From NCBI GenBank assembly GCA_011250595.1, contig JAANMP010000014.1, forward strand, positions 1 through 64,000: a stretch of 64,000 nt of DNA, in the 5' to 3' direction. The DNA is from Bacillus sp. MM2020_1 (lineage in GTDB: Bacteria > Bacillota > Bacilli > Bacillales > Cytobacillaceae). Every line of letters begins with the position of its first letter. Positions within the stretch are counted from its first letter, which is position 1. A program made the translations under genes and the position numbers. Positions 60,249 to 64,000 of the stretch are shown here, in pieces. The notes under the pieces are model-generated. The model had not been told where the DNA came from and searched no databases. It was given only the letters and a program-made list of their open reading frames with translations.

Positions 60249-60788
60249 TTATAACGTTTCAAGCATGGTTGATAGTTTGATGACAGTTTTCCAATTACGT
60301 ACAGTCGCCTGAACACCTAGCTTTGGAAGCTGTGTTGCTAGCTTTGAATCGAGAATACTTTGCCGTAAAAAAAGATAGACTTCTTTTCCCCTAATAACGC
60401 ATTCGTCCGGGGCGCCTTCATAGGTACGTAAAAGGTCTAATTTCTCCTGGGAGGGCTCGTCAGCTAAAAAGGCTAATTGGATACTCTCGCCTTCCTTTAG
60501 CAAATCCACCCGGTAGGGGCAGTCACGGATCATCTGCTCGTATTCCTCTGCTGTTCTTAAAATCACAGGGACCGGAAAACCAAAGGTCTTGCTAATTTCA
60601 TCCTCTAAGCGTTTGCTTATTATTTGGGGGGCCTCGTCTTTTGCTTCAAACAACACATTGCCACTTTGAATATATGTTTTCACTTTTTCTAACCCCATTG
60701 ATTCTAATAGACTTTTTAAGTCTGCCATTTTTATCCGGTTATGTTTGCCAACGTTGATGCCTCGTAACAGTGCAATATAAATTGTCAT
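60249..60788 (-). CDS. DUF1697 protein
   Basis: 179 residues of the DUF1697 family: YIALLRGINVGKHNRIKMADLKSLLESMGLEKVKTYIQSGNVLFEA at the start, then PVILRTAEEYEQMI, and TVRNWKTVIKLSTML near the end. No biochemical function is established. No membrane segments. Start ATG behind GAGG. Monocistronic. Confidence 0.9.
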   Translation of the reverse strand: MTIYIALLRGINVGKHNRIKMADLKSLLESMGLEKVKTYIQSGNVLFEAKDEAPQIISKRLEDEISKTFGFPVPVILRTAEEYEQMIRDCPYRVDLLKEGESIQLAFLADEPSQEKLDLLRTYEGAPDECVIRGKEVYLFLRQSILDSKLATQLPKLGVQATVRNWKTVIKLSTMLETL

Positions 60789-60943
60789 CCGTGTACCTCA
60801 CTTTATGTATACTTACCTATATAAAATCTTACCACTTTATAGTTGATTTAAACTATGATAATCGATTATCTATGAGTGAGAAGGAGAATACTAATTTTTT
60901 AGAGAAGAGCACTAAATAATAATTTTTACGGAGGGATTTATTT

Positions 60944-61375
60944 ATGGTTCCACAAAGAGTTAGTCTGATTACTATCGGTGCATATGATTTACCGGTTCTT
61001 AGGGGATTTTATCAAGCTTTGGGATGGGAAGAGACTGAATTAAGCTCGGACCAATACGCTGTCTTTAAAACGGCGGGCGTCCTGCTCTCTTTATTTCCGA
61101 TTGCAGATTTAGCAAAGGATGCCGGCATTGAATTTACCAATCCTCCCGGGACCTTTCATGGTGTAACCTTTGCTATAAACGTGGGGCAGCCGGAACAAGT
61201 TGACTCAACAATTGAAAGCATCCGCACCACAGGGGCGAAAATTTTAAGAGAGCCTAGTGATGCCTTTTGGGGCGGACGCACGGCCTATTTTGCCGACCCC
61301 GAAAATAATCTCTGGGAAGTTGCTTGGAATCCTTCGGCCATTTTTGATGAGCGCGGTGCGATGACTTCTTTTTAA
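60944..61375 (+). CDS. VOC/glyoxalase-fold protein
   Basis: 143 residues with two beta-alpha-beta-beta-beta modules: SLITIGAYDLPVLRGFYQALGWEE and GVTFAINVGQPEQVDSTIESIRTTGAKILREPSDAFWGGRTAYFADPENNLWEVAWNP. The metal-ligand glutamate in NLWEVAWNP is typical. Substrate unknown. Start ATG behind GGAGG. Monocistronic with terminator. Confidence 0.87.
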   Translation: MVPQRVSLITIGAYDLPVLRGFYQALGWEETELSSDQYAVFKTAGVLLSLFPIADLAKDAGIEFTNPPGTFHGVTFAINVGQPEQVDSTIESIRTTGAKILREPSDAFWGGRTAYFADPENNLWEVAWNPSAIFDERGAMTSF

Positions 61376-61378
61376 ATA

Positions 61379-61416
61379 CAAAGAGGGTGTCTAGGAAATT
61401 AAAGATACCCTCTTTT
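61379..61416 (+). terminator. Terminator of the VOC gene
   Basis: AAAGAGGGTGTCT and AGATACCCTCTTT arms with a 10-base loop, followed by TTGGCG. Confidence 0.82.
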
Positions 61417-61649
61417 TGGCGTCTTTTTCACAGAAAAAGAAGATGATTTTTATAAAAAGTTGTTTATAAATATTTTTTTAATAGATTTTCGCCTCTCTTC
61501 TCGATTTATTGGACCTCTTTAACTATTAATTGTGAAACGGCCAGCTTTTTTTGTGAAAAACCTGATTTTATTTGCTAATCCACTTATGTCTACGAATAAC
61601 CTAGGGATTTCTTCTAGGAAAAGTAACTCTAGGAGCTCCCCTCATTTTT

Positions 61650-61740
61650 TATCAGCGGTTTTGAGGGCTTTATCAGCGCATTTGGCCAGTTTATCAGCGA
61701 ATCTCACAGTATATCAGCGAAAAACTTGATTTTATCAGCG
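61650..61740 (+). repeat. Five TATCAGCG repeats with 20-21 base period
   Basis: TATCAGCG starts at 61650, 61671, 61692, 61712 and 61733, so the spacing is 21, 21, 20 and 21 bases, two helical turns. Bases between copies differ, which is unlike a CRISPR array. It sits in the gene-free 61417-62390 stretch. Confidence 0.8.
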
Positions 61741-61824
61741 TATCGTAAAATGGACAATTAAAGCATGCTCATATTTAGCTGTGTTCTTTTCCATACCCTG
61801 ACAATTTTCTTCAAAATATGGAAC

Positions 61825-61842
61825 TAATCAAACGTTTGATTA
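61825..61842. promoter_or_regulatory. Palindrome TAATCAAACGTTTGATTA, copy 1
   Basis: A perfect 18-base palindrome of the kind bound by dimeric TetR or LacI repressors. No repressor gene is nearby. Confidence 0.65.
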
Positions 61843-61904
61843 AAACTCGTATCAGTCCTGGTAAATCAACGTTTTTCTCTGTAATCATATAAATAGTTTG
61901 TCGG

Positions 61905-61931
61905 TAATTGGGGCGGCTTAGCCACCCAATC
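61905..61931. terminator. Weak hairpin
   Basis: ATTGGG and CCCAAT arms with an inner GGC/GCC pairing; looks like the trace of a terminator in a region without genes. Confidence 0.4.
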
Positions 61932-61975
61932 ACCTTCTTTCCCTTTAAATTCACATCTTTCGACCAACTGCAAAC

Positions 61976-61993
61976 TAATTAAACGTTTAATTA
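61976..61993. promoter_or_regulatory. Palindrome TAATTAAACGTTTAATTA, copy 2
   Basis: A perfect 18-base palindrome with the same core AAACGTTT as copies 1 and 3. Confidence 0.6.
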
Positions 61994-62073
61994 AATAGAC
62001 TTTGTCCCCCTCTATATAAAGCTTTCCCACCAAAATGCTGTAAAAAGATTGTAGAATTTACACCCCTCGAAAA

Positions 62074-62097
62074 AACTAATCAAACGTTTGATTAGTT
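62074..62097. promoter_or_regulatory. Palindrome, copy 3, extended to 24 bases
   Basis: TAATCAAACGTTTGATTA (62077-62094) extended perfectly by three bases each side. Immediately after it come AAGGAGG (62101-62107) and TCATATAAATAAAG, which looks like a gene start whose start codon and body are lost. Confidence 0.7.
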
Positions 62098-62257
62098 AAG
62101 AAGGAGGTCATATAAATAAAGGGTTTCCAGCCTACTTTGTGAAAATCATTTGTCGACCTATTCATATTTTTCCTCTATAAAAGACAAGAAACATGTCGAT
62201 ATTAGGATTTTCTTAGATGAATTCTTACGGTTCGACAGGTTTCCCGATAATCCCTTA

Positions 62258-62275
62258 TTAACCAAACGTTTAATT
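62258..62275. promoter_or_regulatory. Palindrome, copy 4 (imperfect)
   Basis: TTAACCAAACGTTTAATTA shares the AAACGTTT core and one intact arm with the other copies. Confidence 0.5.
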
Positions 62276-62354
62276 AGATACATGATAACCCCTTTTAGCA
62301 TAAGGATTTTTTCCCGGGAAATGGTGAAAACATTGTCGGAACACGCTCGTCATA

Positions 62355-62386
62355 AAAAAGCTGGCAGAATTGACTCTGCCAGCTTA
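62355..62386 (-). terminator. gatB terminator
   Basis: AAGCTGGCAGA and TCTGCCAGCTT arms with a 6-base loop; followed on the minus strand by TTTTTATG, 5 bases past the gatB stop. Confidence 0.88.
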
Positions 62387-62390
62387 TCTT

Positions 62391-63818
62391 TTAACGTTTT
62401 TGTAGTTCTTGCTGTAATAATTGATTGACCATTTGTGGATTGGCCTGTCCCTTAGTCGCTTTCATTAATTGCCCCACTAAGAAACCAACCGCTTTATTTT
62501 TCCCATTCTTAAAATCGTCAATCGATTGCGGATTGGCATCCAACACCTCTGAGATAATTTTAAGAAGGGTTCCTTCATCGGATATCTGTACAAGCCCTTT
62601 GTCTTTGACAATTTGCTCAGCATCGCCGCCGTTTTCGATCAACTCTTTAAAAACAGTTTTAGCGATTTTTGAAGAAATTGTTCCGTTTTCAATTAGCTTA
62701 ATCATGCTTGCAAGACCTTCTGGTGTTAAGGCAACTTGATGCAGTTCCTTTTGCTCCGCATTCAAGTAGGCGGAAACATCCCCCATGATCCAGTTCGAGG
62801 CTAACTTCGCATCGGCTCCACCATTAACTGTAGCTTCAAAGAAATCAGCCATTTCTTTTGTAACAGTCAATACTTTTGCATCGTAAACAGGTAGTCCAAG
62901 TTCGTCAATATAACGCTTTTGACGCTGGTCCGGCAGTTCCGGGATTTCCGCACGAATGCGGGCTTTCCAGTCCTCATCAATGTACAAATCCATTAAATCC
63001 GGCTCCGGGAAGTAACGATAGTCATCAGATCCTTCTTTGACCCTCATCAATAGTGTTGCCCCAGTCGCTTCATCAAAGCGGCGCGTTTCTTGATCAATCG
63101 TTCCGCCCGCAGCTACTACCTCACGTTGACGCTTCTCTTCATATTCAAGACCTTTACGAACAAAATTGAAAGAGTTCAAGTTTTTCAATTCTGTCTTTGT
63201 ACCGAATTCTTCTTGACCAACGGGTCGAATTGAAATATTGGCATCACAACGGAGTGAGCCTTCTTCCATTTTACAATCGGAAACGCCTGTATATTGGATA
63301 ATCGATTTTAATTTTTCAAGATAAGCATAGGCCTCATCAGGTGTGCGAATATCTGGTTCGGATACAATTTCAACAAGCGGAGTGCCTTGACGGTTGTAAT
63401 CACATAGTGAATACCCTTTGCCATGGTTCAGCTTTCCTGCATCCTCTTCCAAATGAATTCTCGTAATCCCAATCCGCTTCGTGTAACCATTTACCTCAAT
63501 ATCAATATAGCCATGCTCCCCAATCGGCTTATCAAACTGAGAAATCTGATAGGCCTTGGGATTGTCCGGGTAAAAGTAGTTCTTCCGGTCAAACTTTGTA
63601 TGGGTGGCAACCTCGCAATTAATCGCCATGGCAGCCTTTATCCCGAATTCAACCGCCTTTTTATTTAGGACAGGTAAAACTCCCGGATAACCAAGGTCAA
63701 CCACGCTTGTATTCGTATTCGGTTCCGCACCAAAATGATTAGGGCTCGCCGAGAAAATTTTTGATTCTGTTTTTAACTCAACATGGACCTCAAGTCCAAT
63801 CACTGTTTCAAATTCCAC
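62391..63818 (-). CDS. gatB: Aspartyl/glutamyl-tRNA amidotransferase subunit B
   Basis: 475 residues. [13 protein letters not shown] opens, followed by [43 protein letters not shown], and the C-terminal YqeY-like tail. GatCAB converts Glu-tRNA(Gln) to Gln-tRNA(Gln). The GTG at 63818 is chosen because it follows GGGGGT by 7-8 bases and matches the known start [11 protein letters not shown]. The GTG at 63827 overlaps that site. gatA ends 12 bases upstream. Confidence 0.95.
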   Translation of the reverse strand: MEFETVIGLEVHVELKTESKIFSASPNHFGAEPNTNTSVVDLGYPGVLPVLNKKAVEFGIKAAMAINCEVATHTKFDRKNYFYPDNPKAYQISQFDKPIGEHGYIDIEVNGYTKRIGITRIHLEEDAGKLNHGKGYSLCDYNRQGTPLVEIVSEPDIRTPDEAYAYLEKLKSIIQYTGVSDCKMEEGSLRCDANISIRPVGQEEFGTKTELKNLNSFNFVRKGLEYEEKRQREVVAAGGTIDQETRRFDEATGATLLMRVKEGSDDYRYFPEPDLMDLYIDEDWKARIRAEIPELPDQRQKRYIDELGLPVYDAKVLTVTKEMADFFEATVNGGADAKLASNWIMGDVSAYLNAEQKELHQVALTPEGLASMIKLIENGTISSKIAKTVFKELIENGGDAEQIVKDKGLVQISDEGTLLKIISEVLDANPQSIDDFKNGKNKAVGFLVGQLMKATKGQANPQMVNQLLQQELQKR

Positions 63819-63830
63819 GGTCTTCACCCC

Positions 63831-64000
63831 CTATAATCCAGGTTTCTGTTTATGATAGTCTGTTGCTTGCTCAAACGCATGGGCTGTCCGATAAATGGTT
63901 GCTTCATCAAAATACTTGCCAATGATTTGTAACCCTAACGGCAAGCCGCCATCAAAACCACACGGAACGGAAATTCCCGGTAAGCCCGCAAGGTTCAATG
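63831..64000 (-). CDS. gatA: Glutamyl-tRNA amidotransferase subunit A, 3' end
   Basis: The last 56 codons of GatA, running off the window edge: [20 protein letters not shown] and then [29 protein letters not shown], ending PGL-stop. These are the standard closing helices of the amidase-family subunit that liberates ammonia from glutamine. It precedes gatB in the usual order C-A-B. Confidence 0.95.
   Translation of the reverse strand, partial: LNLAGLPGISVPCGFDGGLPLGLQIIGKYFDEATIYRTAHAFEQATDYHKQKPGL

Noticed and set aside
61532-61729. 65-codon plus-strand frame
   Set aside because: It reads through the TATCAGCG array, giving repeated LSA motifs; an artefact of the repeats.
61650-61740. CRISPR-like array
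   Set aside because: The repeat is only 8 bases with 12-13 base spacers, far shorter than CRISPR units, and no cas gene is present.
62150-62428. 92-codon plus-strand frame before gatB
   Set aside because: It crosses a palindrome and the gatB terminator and overlaps the end of gatB, with no ribosome site.

Overview
The window reads as one chromosomal stretch of a low-GC, Gram-positive, spore-former-type member of the Bacillaceae (Bacillus or Neobacillus-like). The reasons are strong AGGAGG-type ribosome sites, frequent TTG/GTG starts, Bacillus-type proteins (YkuK, RlmCD, DgkB, PncA/PncB, SdhCAB, a GlnK/GlnL-like two-component pair, GatAB) and two dispersed repeat families seen in that group. 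There are no rRNA or tRNA genes, no recognisable insertion sequence and no CRISPR array.

Layout. 0-16 kb: mixed housekeeping and accessory genes, namely a BirA-regulated biotin transporter gene (bioY), a GDYXXLXY/DUF2157 membrane pair, ykuK, a soluble PAS histidine kinase, a secreted M30-type metalloprotease, small enzymes, and a SWIM/SNF2 helicase split into two overlapping reading frames. 16-25 kb: an eroded accessory zone with an NmrA-like oxidoreductase plus TetR regulator, a truncated pyruvate carboxylase, cysteine dioxygenase, a YeiH-type exporter divergent from a LysR regulator, and fragments of a LysR gene and an old-yellow-enzyme gene.

24.8-38.3 kb: the most interesting part. A leftward cluster encodes a Rieske oxygenase, a ThDP decarboxylase-like enzyme, two aldehyde dehydrogenases, a Glu/Leu/Phe/Val-type dehydrogenase, an amino acid permease, L-2-hydroxyglutarate oxidase (LhgO), a DUF3870 protein and glutarate 2-hydroxylase (CsiD/GlaH). 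It sits behind a textbook sigma-54 promoter and is divergent from a PAS-AAA+ sigma-54 activator. The gene set fits a route in which a lysine-derived compound, perhaps trimethyllysine or 5-trimethylaminovalerate, is oxidised through glutarate semialdehyde, glutarate and L-2-hydroxyglutarate to 2-oxoglutarate. The substrate is inference.

38-51.5 kb: rlmCD, two small membrane proteins and pncB/pncA. Then a C4-dicarboxylate transporter, aspartase and a succinate dehydrogenase/fumarate reductase (SdhCAB) are arranged as one probable unit behind a palindrome that fits both Fnr and Rex. Divergent to it is a GlnK/GlnL-like two-component system. This looks like an aspartate/fumarate respiration module.

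51.6-64 kb: dgkB, an ECF sigma/anti-sigma operon whose five genes overlap end to start, a pentapeptide-repeat protein, a PlsY-family acyltransferase, a thioredoxin-like protein, putP, a gene-poor kilobase full of palindromes and a 21-bp-period repeat, then gatB and the end of gatA. Dispersed hairpins with GTGTCAGGCACC arms occur in the first 6 kb, and half copies are embedded inside the anti-sigma gene.
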